64,000 bases of DNA from Daphnia pulex. Lineage: Eukaryota; Arthropoda; Branchiopoda; Diplostraca; Daphniidae. The stretch spans positions 8,060,001-8,124,000 of the forward strand of contig NC_060024.1 in assembly GCF_021134715.1 (NCBI RefSeq), in the 5' to 3' direction. Numbering within the stretch: the stretch's first letter is position 1; each line of letters opens with the position of its first letter. Made by a program: the position numbers and the translations under genes. A model generated the notes under the pieces. The model searched no databases. It saw only the letters and a list, made by a program, of their open reading frames with translations, and was not told where the DNA came from. Positions 22,531 to 39,698 of the stretch are shown one piece after another.

Positions 22531-24240
22531 AGTGCTCGCTTACTACCTATTCGTCCAATCAACCGCCCCAAAATCTCTTTGTATCTCCCTTTTTTTTCTA
22601 TCTATTTTCTCTTGTTTTGGCATTTGCTGCTCAAAATTGTTTTTTTTATTTTTATTTATTTATTTTTTTTTTGCTAGGAAAAAATACTGTTTACAAAAAC
22701 TGCCAAAAAAATTTACCAATTAAAATCTAACCATCTTTCTCTCGTGAAACGTTACCTGATTTTTTCTCGGACTAGATGACTAAAGCCGAAATTTTTTCGG
22801 TTTTGCCGGTTTGATTGTGAAACAAGATTACGTGGCGAATGGCTAAATACCAACCATCACTTGCATTCCATTCATCATTAAATTGGCTGATGGAAGCTCA
22901 TTCTTGCTCTCACTTTTGAACGGCGCCTTGTTTCTCCGACGTCCTTTTTGAAATCGCTTCACTGTTTTTGTCTTTGCAAGGAGAAAAAGAGAATGGTGGG
23001 TTTGGGGGAGCTATTTAAAGTGGCGAAAAGATGAGACGAATAATAGCAAAAAGGCCGTCTTTCAATCTCTATCTCTCCCTTCCTTGTAAAAGTATTGTGG
23101 GAATGACGTAATACAGTTTCGACATGTTTCTACTTGCTAAAGGCCGTTTGCTCCTCAAAGTACCTACTTTAGCACACAGCTGGAGTTAATTGGGTCTTTT
23201 CATAACAACAGGTGATTTAACGCTCATGTTTTCTGTATGTATCACGAGTCAATTCTCTCATGTTCACCTGGATTTTTCTTTCTCGTTTTGTGGGAGGTGA
23301 GAACGACCAGGCGAACGATAGTGAACGATGACGCCCGGGTCCTTGGTGGTTTTCTGCCCATGTGTCCTTGGAAGAAAATTCTTTTCTTTTCTGGCAACAT
23401 AATTTTTCTCTATTTTTTATTTTATTTTATTTTTTCCAGTTCAGCTCTTTTCCAGCCCCGCATTCACGTACCGACGCCGGCCGGGGCCACTGAGCTTATT
23501 TCGTTTTCTTTGTGGGTTACGCTCCAATGGCCGAGCGGAAATTCAGCGTCGCATTCGTGCCGGTCAGACATGCATGTTTTTTTTGTTTTTTTTTGTTTTT
23601 TTTTTTCTTTTCTTAACTCGTAAGAAATAGTTTTAACATTTGAAATTTAATCATCATCAATTTTTATGGATTTTTTTATAAAAGAATATTTCCAAGGGTA
23701 CCTGGAGTTGGAGAGCCTGTATGTGTGCAACATTGATAATTTTGCAATTGACGGAAGAGAATGTCGTGCGCGTTCTCGTTAACGGCGGACGTGACAGGTT
23801 TGCCCATGGGGCTCCAGAAACCGTACTATTTCAACCAAAAACCAAGGCGAAAGCGAAAAAGAAAAGAGAAGAAACAAAAAATTGTCTAGTGAACAAGAAG
23901 TGCACCTGTCTGGTCATCGGTTCCGGTTGGATGTATAGCCGCCTTATACAACATTCAGGCTGATGAAATCAAACGACAAAAAATATATATATTGGCCAGG
24001 TATGTTTGTATGAACGAAATGAGTCATGGAATCATGTTATTTTTGTTAGTTGTTTTGTTTCCCGTAGTGGATGAATCAGTGATGGAAGCGACGTGCGTAT
24101 ACGAATGAATCGAGCATCGACTCGAGGAAACAATGGCAAAGAAGAAAAGGAAACCCGAAAGAGGCCAGCAGACATTACCAATGGGGGTGGGGTAATTTTT
24201 TTTTTTTCGGACGTGTTGCCCGCTGGAGGATGACGGAGGC
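22531..24240. other. 3' UTR of the upstream gene and tubulin upstream region
   Basis: T-rich runs (22580-22680, 23580-23620) and mixed sequence. No supportable ORF. The segment from about 24030 on is GC-richer and leads into the tubulin promoter. Confidence 0.4.
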
Positions 24241-24281
24241 TATAAACTCGATGGCGTCCGCTGGCTGGTAGCTCCAGTTGC
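24241..24281 (+). promoter_or_regulatory. Candidate TATA box and initiator for alpha-tubulin
   Basis: A tataaa hexamer at 24241-24246 is followed 30-35 bp downstream by ctccagttg (24272-24280), a fair match to the arthropod initiator TCAGT. Transcription from about 24276 would give a 5' UTR of roughly 290 bp before the ATG at 24569. The spacing is slightly long, and the call rests on these two motifs only. Confidence 0.3.
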
Positions 24282-24568
24282 GCTTTAGCAGCCACCTGTA
24301 CCGGTACGACTCGTTCGAGCTCACGAAGGAGGAAGCCACTTCCTTATCAACACCTTCCCCCCCGACTCTACGGTATAGCCAAGACCAGTCCATCTGGTCC
24401 AGCTTCTATTCATCTTTCCAAGAAAGTGAAGTGGTCGTGCGACGAAAGAGGTCCAGCGCAACTAGCCATTGTCCTAACGGGCTGCCCTCTCGAATCGTGC
24501 GCATTCGCCGCCCAGCCGCTTAAAGCTCCGCTTCTTTGACTTTATTCGCTCAACAACTCGACAACAAA

Positions 24569-28056
<3,488 letters not shown>

Positions 28057-28096
28057 CCGAGATGAGATGAAGAAAGAAGAAAAAAATAATAATAAT

Positions 28097-28102
28097 AATA
28101 AA
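28097..28102 (+). terminator. Polyadenylation signal of alpha-tubulin
   Basis: aataaa 41 bp after the TGA stop, at the end of an (aat)n run and followed by a T-rich element near 28128. Confidence 0.6.
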
Positions 28103-31100
28103 ATATTTTGTTGGCGTTTAAAATAATCTCTTTTTTTTGTCTTTTTATCTATCAATGGCCTACATTTTTCATTTCTGACAGATGTGTTTTTTTTTAATTA
28201 TTTCTTTAATCTTTGAATTAAATTTCCATTGGCAGATGTAATGGCTTGTTCGTGTATACCGAGTGTGTGTTTTTTCTTGGGTGGTCATTAAACGAGATTT
28301 TTTTGTCTATTGTCACCGAGTGGACTCACGATGATGACGTCATTTCAGTTTATTTTTTGATTTGATTTTCGTCGGCCTGCACTTGACGTCCTGATCGATC
28401 TACGTGACGTCATGACCGTCCCAAATGGAATTAGATCTAGCTCCTTATAGTTGTTTCCCTCTTTTCTTTTCAATGACCCCCTCCCACGCGCCAATCAATA
28501 CTTCCGGTGCCTAATAATATTGATCCCCAATTTCATTCACTAGAGCGGATAGGCTCTTATTGGTTTGTTAGGCTTCAGTGCGTGTGTGCTCACGAGGATC
28601 GATCTTTTGGAACGCGCTGCTGCTGCGGCTGATATAATGACTTGGCACACGACGAATGTAGGTCCCGGTCTCCTTATGTCATCTCCATAACAAAAAGGGG
28701 GGGGGGGGGTGGAACTCCCCCGCACGTTTCTCCGTCGAGGGTTGTGAAGAATAAATCCCCTTTCCCCAAGTAAAAGAAGAAAAATCAGAATGAAAAAAAG
28801 GGGGAATTTTTATATTTTTATTTTCTATTTAGGCTGCGATAACAAGGCGTTGCCATGGCGACTGAAAGGGTCGATGCCGCTTTCGATCGACGCCCACGCT
28901 GGGAATGTGTCGACAATCTAGGTCTCTCTCTCTCTCGTCTCCTCCTCCTCCTGGCACTCATTACGTATAGACCCATAAGATTGAATTGACTGTGTGTGTC
29001 TAGTAGGCTATATCTATCGGAGAGTGGGTTGCTGCACGGAACACGGAAGGCTCGATCGATAGGACCGGAAATTGAAACAAGAACTGGTTTCCGCTGCCTC
29101 GCAAGAACCGTTGGAGAAACTTTTATGATTTTTCTCTCATTCTTTTTCCTTTTTTTCTTTTTTTCATTGAGGCGGAGGGCCTCATTCACAAAGACATGTA
29201 TCCCCCCTTCCTTCCTCCTTCTGTGGGAAAAAGGGAGGAATGGATTTTCATTCATCTCGCCCATTCTCTCTCTCTCTCCGATTTCCCCCTTATATACGTA
29301 GACGTACATTCAGTCGCTGTTGCTGCTGTGGTTTCGAATATTGCCAAATAACGTGGAAGAAACGAGACTGGAGCGAGCGAGTCCCAGCGCCCAAAAAAGG
29401 AAGTCGAAATAATCCGAGCGGAAGTGAAATTGTATTTCCCTTCCAACCGTTTCTTCGTCCAACGACTTTTCTTTTTCTTTTGCGGGAGGCGCATATAACC
29501 AGCACAGCACAACCTACGCTCGCGCTCGAGGATATGTACACACCAACCATGTCAGCTCCTTCCTCCCCCCCCCCCCCTCCATCCTTGTGTAGTTTATAGG
29601 GAGATCTATTTAGAGTCGTTGTCGACGACCGGAACCGGAAACCGGAAGGCGTGGCGTTGTTATTTATATCCGTCTTTCCTTTTTGCCTTGGGCGGGTGGG
29701 AGCTTAACTTATTGTCTTTTGCCGAGACGACGCAATAATATACGTGGAGAGAGCATCTATAAGTCTACGTCCATGTATATGCTATAGGCTATATTATAGT
29801 CGAATGGAGAAACCATTGGAAATGGGAAAACGAAAAAAAAAGGGATGTGATGTCTTGTGTTGTGTGTAAGGATCTTTTTGTCATCCCACCATATCATGCA
29901 GGGCAAGAGATGGCAGCGCCCACATGTGTGTCTTATTATTCCCATCTCTAGCCCATCATTTTTCAACGGTCTCTCTCGGCTATCTTTGGCCTATTCATTT
30001 ATTTATCTTTCCGCTAGCTTATGCGTTTTTCTCTTTTTCCTTTATTCTCTGCTGTATATGTAACGCTTTTCTTCTTTTCGATTTCGAAATTTCCTTATTT
30101 CTTTCTTTCAACCGGAATACATACATACATACATTGGCCGTCGACGTGATTTCTTTTTCCAACTGAAGAAGAAACGATACACATTCACGTTCTATTTTCG
30201 AATCAAACGGAATAAGCACATCTTTAAGGTTTTCTTATCGATCGATCGATTGGGAGTTATACTGCTGCTGCTGCTGGCGTCTAAGTTCACGTCATTGTCG
30301 AAATTATCTGCCATGCCACTCACGTTGTTGTTTTGTTCGACAAACAGATTGCCCCGATCACGGACGCTCTATACTCTAATCTTTTGAACTCTGCGTGTGT
30401 GTGTGTGTGTGTACACAGTTGTGTATATAGAGAGAGATGAGAGAGCGTCCATTCAACATTTCCAAAAGTCGCTACAGCACAAATAAAAGGGTGGGGTTGA
30501 AATAACTCTAGTAGATATTTATTATTGGGTCCGGTTATTATTGTTATTTCGAAAGAAAAGAGAAAAAAGAGATTTGATTGCACCGAGTTTTTGGAATGCG
30601 CTTAGTCTAGTAGTAGTATAGCCAATAGCGAGTCGCCATCAGTGTTGCTGTGTGTACAACAGTTGCTTTTTTTGGTCATGCGGAAGTTGTTGTTGTTGAA
30701 TGGCCAATAATCAACTGCGCCAGAGAAATGGAGAGAAGCGTACGGGAATCTAATGCTTGTGTATGCCGTAATAACAATAATCGTTTTTACTTGTGTAGAT
30801 ATAATGCCGGGGCAATAAAAACGGGTAATAACTTATTAGTTCCCCGTCATTTAATTTCGGCCGTCTTCAATTGTCAACGGAAATAATCGAAAGTTTATCG
30901 ATTTCAACTTTTATGTAACATAATAATAAAAAAAACCCACGCGATACGAAAATTTTAAAAAAAAGTAGATGTTGACTTTTATTTCTTATCTTTTGTCTTT
31001 TGTCTTTCTCACTCACTGGCGTTTATATTGATGTTTTCTTCTTCTTGTTTTTTTTTTGAATGAAAATGCCCGTGAATGAATTGGAAGACGCGGGCGAAGG

Positions 31101-33564
31101 GGGTGGAGAGGGAAGGGGGATTTATATAATATAGTATGTGGGTGTGTGGGGTGTTGATGCGCGCGCGCGCGCTCACCATTTCTCTATCTTAGCTATGTAT
31201 CGCGTCCCCAAGTGGGCGTCGGGACTATAGAGTTGCTGCTGGCTGGCTAGCTGCTGGCTGCCGTTGATGGCGCGGGATTGATCAATGAATGCACAGCGCC
31301 GCCATCATAGACCAGCTCTCTCTCTCGTCTCGTCCCTATAGCTTTGGCTCACACGCTATATACGACGCTTCCAGCAGTTTCCTTACCCCACCCTCCTCTC
31401 TCTCTCATACAAACAGAGAGAGAGAGAGATACACGCACGCACGCACGCCGGGTGGGAAACAAGAGACTCGCTCGCCTCCTCTCTCGCCCAAGGTCGCCGG
31501 GCGTGAATCAAAAATGGCCGCCAGTGTGTAGCTGTAGCTGTGTAGCTGCACTGTATACTCGGGCCGTGAAAGGTATTGATCGCAAAGCCAGCGGGACTAG
31601 AAAGAACCCACCCACCCCACCCCGCCATTCAGAGAGACGACCACCACCACCTCCTCTTTTTCGGCTTTGCTGCGCTGTTCATTCTCAACATTTCCCCCCC
31701 AACCACCTACACACAGAGTACGAGCGGGATATATGGCAGCCCAGCCCGATGAGAGCCCATCCGGATGCAGGATATGGAATGGCGAGGAGGAGGAGGAGGA
31801 ATCGGGTGCGTGGGAAGGACTCGACGGTCTTTAGCCGACGACGACGACGTCTTCAATAATTCGATTCGTGTCTTATATTAGACGAGACTTGAGTTGGAAA
31901 TGATTCGACGAACCTCTTGAACGCTCGTTTTTGGACAGGCGGTTAGAACAGTCGGGCCATTTCAATGGCGGACGGAGTGAAACAGTCCAGATACTTCCGC
32001 TTGGGATATGTATACACAAACACACAAGTCGCGATGTATATAGGGAGGAGGCTCAAAAGAATCACGCGGGAAAAAGGGTGGAGCTTTTATTCCCCCCGGC
32101 TGTGTGTGTATGGATGGAGAGAATAATCTAGGCAACTCTCGGACGGTGGGTGGGAGAGAGAGACCGGAAGTGGACTATTGATCCACTGTGCGCACACGCA
32201 CCTTGACACACACAAGGTCATTTCTCAATCTATCTCTTTTTCTGATGTGTCATATTCAAACAAGAATTGTTGGTTTTTATTTATCTTTTTCCCGGAGAAT
32301 GGATGGGGGGAAAAAAAAGTCGTCGGTTTGAAATGGACGCAACTTCCTGTTGTCGGTTGCATCTTTCACGACGTGTACACAACAACAACAACAACTCGAT
32401 TTGGTCATGAAGAAAAATGATGTTTTTTCTTTTCTTTTTCTTTTTGGTTGTATTTATTTATTTATTATTTCAGGAGGAGGAGGAGGAGGGCCAGGTGTAT
32501 ACATTAGAAGGCGCCGGCCGTCTTGTCCAGCAGCAATTCTTTAGTGAATGGGCGCCAGGTTGGCGACTGGGCGCCGCCGCACGTCCTCACCTTGGGCGCT
32601 CGACGCGGGGCCGGGCCGGGCCGGCCAGTTTTCTCTCTCTCACCCGTCACGAAAGAGACGACGACGACGACGACCAGCCACAGAGTGAGAGGCTGAATTT
32701 GCATATCATTCCAATCATACCAAACATCCTGTTCGTGGCCTCCATTCATCGCTACTCAATCTCTTCGTTGTTGTTGTTGTTGTTGTTGGTTATAACTCGT
32801 TTTTTCTTTTTCCTTTTTTCGTTTCTCATTTTCCTTTTCCCCTGTGGTGGTGCTGTTGCTGCTGCCGTGCTCCTCCTATCTGTTTTCAAGTGAATGAGAA
32901 CAGCCAGAACACACTCGTCGGGATGGCCAAGCTCCGCCCTTCCAGTCAAGAAAGAAATTAGGGAAAAATAAAATAGAAAAAAGGAAGAAAAAGAAACAAA
33001 CGTAAGAGGAAAACAATAGACGGTGCTGCCATCTTATCAAGGTTCTCTCCCATTCCACGGCCTTTCGTTTCTATCTATCTCTGCGCCGCCCAGCCAACCC
33101 ACCAACCCCCCCGCCACTTCACGAGAGTAGAAACAAACTTTTTTCATTTTTTCCCTCCAACCGCCCACCGGACGACTACTAGCGCCACCGCTAGTCGCAC
33201 AACTGAAAGGCCTTTTTACCCAGAGGCTACAGAGTGCAGAGAGTCAATCGCAGTGCAGCTCTGACGAAGAACGGACGCTTTCTTTTTTATTTCAAGATTT
33301 TTTAAACTTTTACACACACACCACACTCACAACCCAAAACAGCCATCACATTATTTTTGTTTTCTCTCACATCCTTTTGGGAAAGCAAAACAGACGGGCA
33401 CGACAAAAGACAGGCCACCGTTTTGTTTGTTATTCGAGTGTGTTTCGACGACGCCCCGTTCCGATTTTGTCTCTCAGTGTTTGGTGTGTGTGTGTGTGTG
33501 TGTGCACCCAGTGTGTGTGTGTGAGTTTGGGGGGGAAAGTTGAAGTCTTTTGTGTGTGTGTGTG
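28103..33564. other. Long intergenic / MKP3 upstream region, simple-sequence rich
   Basis: No coding region can be supported. ORFs here are by-products of low-complexity tracts. Notable tracts: G-run at 28698-28709, (ct)n at 28923, (taca)n at 30119-30133, gatcgatcgat at 30239, (ctg)n at 30262, (gt)n at 30395, (gc)n at 31160-31171, (ga)n at 31413, (aca)n at 32382, (agg)n at 32474, (gtt)n at 32765, (gt)n at 33485. The last 350 bp or so before 33565 probably contains the MKP3 5' UTR; cagtgcagctctgacg near 33251 is a plausible start region. Confidence 0.45.
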
Positions 33565-36500
33565 ATGGTGAAAATGCCGGCCATGTCCGAAATGGCAGAT
33601 TGTGGTGACGGAGTGATTAGCGCCGATGGATTGTGGGCTCAACTTCGTGACGCAACAGCTAATCCGTCGCCGCCGCCGCCACTGGGCGAAGGCGACGTGA
33701 TGACTTTGCTGGATTGTCGCTCGGCCGCCGATTTCGGCGAGTGTCACATCCGCCGAGCCGTTCACTTGTCTCTGCCGTCCATCATGCTGCGGCGGCTAGC
33801 CGGAGGCAAAGTCACCATCAGCGCCGTTCTCAACAAATCCAACAATAATCCGGCGGATGGCGGCCCTAAACTACTGCCAGTCCGGACGCCGTTCCTATCA
33901 CCACCCACCACCGGAAGTGGGCAGGGGGCCTCGACCAACAAGAAGCAGCAGCAACACACCTTCGTCTTGTGCGGAGGAGGTGGCGAGATTGTTTCCGTTT
34001 TGCGCAAATCTCTTATCCAGGATGGATGTCCAGTCGTCTGCCTTCAAGGTGAGATTATCTCGTTGGCCATTTCACAAAAACAAATCAAATAAAAACCCAG
34101 ACAGTCGAGCTTGGTCTTATCTCCCAGCCAGACACACACACACACACTTTGACCGCCATTTTGTTTCGACGGAAGTTGTCGACAGGCAGACGATTTTCTT
34201 TCATTTTTTCCCGCCCTCTCTCTCTCCTACTCTTTTCTCTCTCTGTGTGTGTGTGTGATGGATGCATCGATATCTGTAGTAAGAATCGGCACAAAATGGC
34301 GTCGTCGCGCCGTGTGGTGGGAAATAATGGGCGTATAACATCCGGTGAAAACACACATTCATTGTGCGGATTTTTTTTTTCCTTTTTCTTTTTCTCATTG
34401 TTCTCTTTTTTTTATATTTTTCGTAATTCTCATCAAACAATGCCGCATTAGCTATAGCGTAGTAATCCGCGTCACCGGAAATCTCTTTTTTTTTGCTTTT
34501 TTTCGTTTCCAAAGTCTCGAATCCTCCATTTATATATATTTTTTCAAGTTTCTAGAGAGAGAGAGAGAAGGAACAGATGGCCCTCGGGACCTCCTTTAAA
34601 ACACACGGCAGGGGAGTTTAGAGTTTTTCGACAGCCCGAGGGGGGTGGGAGAGAGACTTCCGGTGGATCTCCCAAACATAACACACAACACGTCAAAAAA
34701 GAACTTTTTCTTCTCCTTCTCTCTCCTTTTTTCCTTTTCTAACTAAAACGGGAGGCAGAAATTAAAGGGGCCTCTCCTTGAACGGCTGCACCTAGTGAGG
34801 TGTGTGTGTGTGTCAAACTTGATAATCATCGTTTTAACGGGGGGGGGGACTAAGTGTGATTTGGTTTTAAATCTGACCTCATTTTCCATCTGAATCAAAC
34901 TGTGTCTGCAAATAAAAGAAGAAAAACGGTGACGAAACTGTTGCATTTCCGCCGTCTCCCCCTTCATCCTCCCGCCCATTCACCGAAGCCAAAATGGGCG
35001 CGGATCGGAAACCGTTTTCAATCCGCGCCACCGACAAAAAGGGAGCGGGGATTGGAAGAAGTCTGAATGGCGCAGCCCAAAACAGCCCAATAGTCTCCCT
35101 CTCTTTTTCTTTTCTTTCTTTCTTTATTATAAGCCCTTGGCTCTTACAATGTGGCACGCTGATCGCGTTCAAGGACTTAAACGTGAACGATGCTCATTGA
35201 AAAGATTTCGAAAAATATAGGGCCCCCTTTGAAGAAGAAGAAGGAGAAGAATTTTTCAGTATTCCCCCCCAAAAAAGAGTAAGAATAGGCTCTGGTGTAG
35301 GGGGGGTCTCCATCTTGTTGGAGGGGTAGAAGAAGATGGAGGAGGAGGAGGAATCTTGGCTTTTGTCAAGAACTCGAAGCGCTTTCTAAAATAAAAATAT
35401 ATATCTCTCTGGTCTTTTTTTCTATGCGATACAACAGCAGACAAGAGGGCCCTAACCTCATTTTTCCGCAACGCCATCTTGTCTGTTTTTCCACACATTT
35501 TTCGATTCCTTTTTTTCTTCTTTCATTTGACGGAAATTTTCGTTTTGTTTTGTCGCCGACTTGTTGTCGTTATTCGCGTGCTTTTCTTGTTTGAGTCTAA
35601 CGACTCGCTAATTGAGTTAACGTCGACATTTCCTTTCTGTCAATGAATCAGTTGAAATCTCGAAGGCATAGATGGCGTTGACTTGGCGCTCATTCAATGA
35701 CGCCAACATCAACACACACACCCGAGACCAAAACAACAAAACAAAACAAAAATAAAATGAAAAGAATTAAAAAAGTTTTTTCCTTCTTGTTGGATGAAAA
35801 TGCTAATTAGGTTGATTTATTCATTCATTCATTAGGAGGTGTGGAAGAGTTCCGGAACAAGTACCCGGAATGGTGCGTGACGCGGGAATCTGAGACGGCC
35901 AACCCGAGCGAAGTCCTTCCCAACTTGCGCATCGGCGGCGATGCTGGGCTCAGGTCCACGACGGGTGTCGTCCGCCCACTCAGTCTGAACAATCGCCGGC
36001 CGGGCTCGCTCGGTTCCCGGTCCGCTTCTGATTCAGAAGAAGAGCGTCCCGACTCGTCCTTGGAGTCGGGCGAAATTCGCGTCGATGACGAGAACGGAAT
36101 CGGAGTCGGCCCGCCGGAATTTGGTTCCGGCTTCAGTTTGGGGCTGAGCGTTGGACTTCGACTCGGCCTCGAATCGGAGCCGCTTCCGCCGCTGATGCTG
36201 GACAACGTCACGGCCGACTCGGCAGACATGGGCGGCCTGGGCGCCAAACATTTGGGACTCACCGCCATGAATGACATGGATCCGCTGGCCGATCCCGGTT
36301 TCCCAGTCGAAATCCTTCCTCACCTGTTCCTCGGCAACGCCCAAAATTCCCGCGATTGTGACGCCCTCGACAAACACCGCATCCGCGTAAGTTTTGGATT
36401 TTTTAAAAATGAAAATACGTGTTTTTTATTCAATATAAATTAATTTTTAATCTATTATGTCATTTTGCAGTACGTGGTGAATGTGACGCCGAATTTGCCC

Positions 36501-37681
36501 AACGTTTTCGAAGATTCCGGGACGATCCAGTACTTGCAAATTCCTATCACGGATCATTGGAGTCAAAATCTGGCCAGTTTCTTCCCTTCCGCCATCGGCT
36601 TCATTGGTAATTATCCGCCTTAGTTGTGTGTGTGTGCGACGATTGAATCGTCATTGATTTTCTCGTCGAGAAACTGTGCGGAATCACATTCGAGAGAGAG
36701 TAGAGAAGAGAGAAATCGATAAGTTTGTCATGTTTACATGTGTATGTCGTCGATGCATAATCGCATGCGAAAAAGAGCGCGACGGGATTCAGCTTCCTGC
36801 TCAGCTGCTGTCGTCATGGCAACAAGTTTTTTTTCTTCCCTCTCTCTCTCTCTCCTTTTTCTTTCCTTTTTTTCTTCTTGTTTAGCTCTCCTTCTTTTCT
36901 TTCTCTTTCTCTCCTTTTGTGAATCAATATTCCATTAAGTACAAGGTCGTGCGCGTGCTCGGCGGGAGAGAGCTAGAGAGAGATTTATCATTCTCTTAAT
37001 GCTGATTTGATTTCCATTAGATGGAGCTCGAGAGCGGCAGGAAGGCGTTCTAGTCCACTGCCTGGCCGGAATTTCCCGCTCCGTCACCATCACAGTGGTG
37101 AGTTGACAGATAAACAGCCCTTTTGGGATCGGTCCAGAAATAATGTTTTCTAACTCTCTTTTTTTCTTTTTTCTCTTTCTTTTTTGGTGGACCAGGCTTA
37201 TTTGATGTACAAAATGTCGATGAGTCTGAACGACGCGTACGACTTTGTGCGCCGAAAAAAGTCCAACATTTCGCCCAACTTCAACTTTATGGGCCAGCTG
37301 CTGGATTTTGAGCGACAGCTGAATCCGCCGAGTCCTCAGCGCTGCACTTGCCATCTCTCGGCCGGCGACAGCGGCAATAAGCCGGAAGATCACGCGGCTC
37401 TGATCCCGTTCACGCGGCTCTCGATCGAGGAGCCGGAAGACGAGGAAGAGTTACCTCTGTCAGCTGATCCCACTTCCATGGGAATCGATTCCGGTCTTCC
37501 GTCATCCGTCTCCATGTCGCCGTGCTCGGCTGAATCATCCGTCGCTTCCTCACCAGCCGTGATCCATTCTTCTCCCTCAGGCGGTGGCGGCAGCGGAAAT
37601 GTCAAGCGCTTGCGCACGCTCGTCTGCCGTTGCCAAGCCTCCCTCTCCCAGTGCCATTTTACCACCCCGACCACTTTGTAA
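33565..37681 (+). CDS. Mkp3: MAP-kinase phosphatase 3 (DUSP6/7/9 type), 577 aa, 5 exons
   Basis: Cytoplasmic dual-specificity phosphatase that removes both phosphates from the ERK activation loop. Exons 33565-34048, 35836-36386, 36471-36606, 37021-37097, 37196-37681; all GT-AG, in phase, TAA stop. Residues about 45-175 form the non-catalytic rhodanese/CH2 domain ([10 protein letters not shown]) with the ERK-docking arginines in HIRRAV and IMLRRL. About 175-315 is an acidic Ser-rich linker. About 317-460 is the catalytic domain: [14 protein letters not shown], general acid Asp373 in ITDHWSQN, nucleophile Cys404 and Arg410 in [10 protein letters not shown], then [20 protein letters not shown], highly typical of MKP3. 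The C-terminal tail (about 120 residues) is Ser/Pro-rich. It is longer than vertebrate DUSP6 (381) because of linker and tail. ATG 33565 is the first in frame after the CA/GT-rich leader; Met at 33574 or 33583 is also possible. Confidence 0.95.
34049..35835 (+). other. First intron of MKP3 (1.8 kb)
   Basis: Donor GTGAGA, acceptor cattcattag. Rich in simple sequence: (ca)n at 34134, (gt)n at 34244 and 34801, (ga)n at 34556, G-run at 34840, and a tcattcattcatt stretch before the acceptor. No nested gene is supported. Confidence 0.6.
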
Positions 37682-38928
37682 AATTTCCAATATACCAAAA
37701 CTCGATACAAAAACACACACACACACATACAGGAAGGCAACACACACACACAGAAAGAAAGGAAAAGTCACCGGAAGCCAACCACACACACACCTTGGTG
37801 CATTTTAAAGAATCCAGAAAACAAAAATCTTTTCTCTCCTTGACCACAATTAAAAACGTTCTTTTTTATTATTTTATTTCCTAAAACACGCAAGTGATGA
37901 GTAATTCGCCATCTGTTGGCCTAGCTTGTCCCCTGTACGGTTTTTTAATGATTATTTTTTAATGAAAAAGAAGAATGAATGCTCTCCAAGGTCGGATGGG
38001 TTTGGCGTGCCTTTATTTCCCCCCCCATTTGATTTGTTTTCACACTTCTATTTGGCCAGAGAAAAAATACCTTACCAACTCTGTGTGCGTGTGTTGTCTG
38101 TTTTTAACTGATTTCAATCGTCGTTTATGTTCGTACTGTTCTACACACCACGCATAAACACACACACACACACTCTCCGTTTACATCAGGGACGTCGATT
38201 CGTTCGTTTTTTTTTTTTAAATCAAACTTACACACGCGTTTAGAATTCTGATCCTTGTCAATCTATTCGTGGCTCAAATCCTCCCCCCCCCCCCGACCTC
38301 ACTTACTATTACCCTTTTTATGAATTTAATCCAGCGTCGCTCTTTTTTTTTTCAGGTGCCAAAAAATAAAAATAATTAGTATCGAAGACAGAATTATTTT
38401 TCCCTCACCTCTGCGTTGTTTCATCATCTCTTACCCCACCCCAGAAATGTTTATGTACGTGTCAAAACAAATATGATAACCTTACAAATTGTGCACGATC
38501 CAAGGTGTATAATATATCGATTTTCTATTCAACTTCTATATATAAAAAAAAATGAGAAATCAATACCACACACGACACAATGCGATAGACCTTTTAAATT
38601 TTCTTTAATCTACTGAAAAGGCGAAAAAAAATGGATACAATGCGACATTGATAAATTGGGGAAAAAAAAGGAGGAATTAAGTGTGGAGTACGACAAAATG
38701 TATCATAATAATCAAGAAACAATTGTTTCCATCGAAAAAGAGAATCAGCAGTTAATAGCGACCGGTTGATCGAGCTTTCACAGACAAAGCGGAGCTCCAC
38801 ATGAGAAAAACAAAGAGTCGTATTCGTACAAGAGGATTGATTTTTGATCTCGTACCGAGTCGGCTGCATTTGATATGACTGATCAATTGTCGCTCTTGCC
38901 TTCCCTTGTCTTTTCTAGCCTCGGCCCA
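37682..38928. other. MKP3 3' UTR and convergent intergenic region
   Basis: MKP3 (+) and Arl8 (-) converge here. (ca)n tracts at 37711, 37741, 37786 and 38159, T-run at 38206-38218 and C-run at 38283. No coding region. Confidence 0.5.
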
Positions 38929-39698
38929 TTAACGGGTGCCACCCGACTTGGAATGTGTAATCAGCCATTGTAGAGTGATGTCAATGTTGCCCTTTTCCTT
39001 GCATGAAATTGAATAGCAGCAAATTTCTCTGTCCTGGATGGCTGACAAATTCCTATCGAGAGAAATTTAGTCTTCATTACAGTTCAACACTGGTTCCTAC
39101 ACAGATTTCTACACTCACATCCTCTCGATCAGTCCATTTTCATCCAATGCATTTGGTAGGTCCCTCTTGTTGCCCAAAACCAACACAGGAATACCTGCTA
39201 GTTGTGGTTTATCCAGTAAATGGTGAAGCTCATTTCGGGAAGCTTCAATTTTGTCGTGATCAGCTGCATCAACCATATATCTACAACAAATGAAATAAAA
39301 TGAGAATAAGAATCAGCTGTGAAATATTTAAAACTACCATGACACTTACACAATAGCATTGACACCTCTGCAGTATCTTTCCCACATTGATCTGAATCGG
39401 GGTTGACCTCCAATATCCCATAATTTGATAGTGACATTTCCTTTGGTTATCTTTCTCATGTTGAACCCAACAGTAGGTATCATATCTTCACTGAATTGTC
39501 CAGACTGTAAATAAATAAGAAAATGTGTTGATTACGCTAAAAATAAAGAGGGATGAATCATCAAAGATGAGATACCGCGATAACGTTGACGAATGTCGTT
39601 TTGCCAGAATATTGTAATCCTACTAATGTTAGTTCCATTTCCTCTTTCCAAAATAAGCTTTTGAACCAGTCCAGAATTCGATTAACCAAGGCAAACAT
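38929..39698 (-). CDS. Arl8: Arl8 small GTPase, 187 aa, 4 exons
   Basis: Arf-like GTPase that sits on lysosomes and recruits kinesin adaptors for outward transport along microtubules. Exons (minus order) 39698-39576, 39504-39350, 39280-39119 and 39052-38929 join at GT-AG sites in phase; 564 nt including TAA. Protein starts [20 protein letters not shown], the amphipathic N-terminal helix that replaces the myristoylated Gly of Arfs. P-loop GLQYSGKTT; switch [10 protein letters not shown]; switch [25 protein letters not shown] at [11 protein letters not shown] for guanine specificity; SCKE near the end. All nucleotide-binding motifs are intact and the length fits the 186-residue family. The C-terminal HSKSGGTR is slightly divergent. 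Transcribed toward MKP3. Confidence 0.97.

Noticed and set aside
23523..23560. tRNA-like A-box (tggccgagcgg)
   Set aside because: No matching B-box (GGTTCGANTCC) or cloverleaf within 100 bp.
29240..34599. Many 60-170 codon ORFs between tubulin and MKP3
   Set aside because: They follow microsatellites and T/C-rich tracts, overlap on several frames and lack splice logic or domains.
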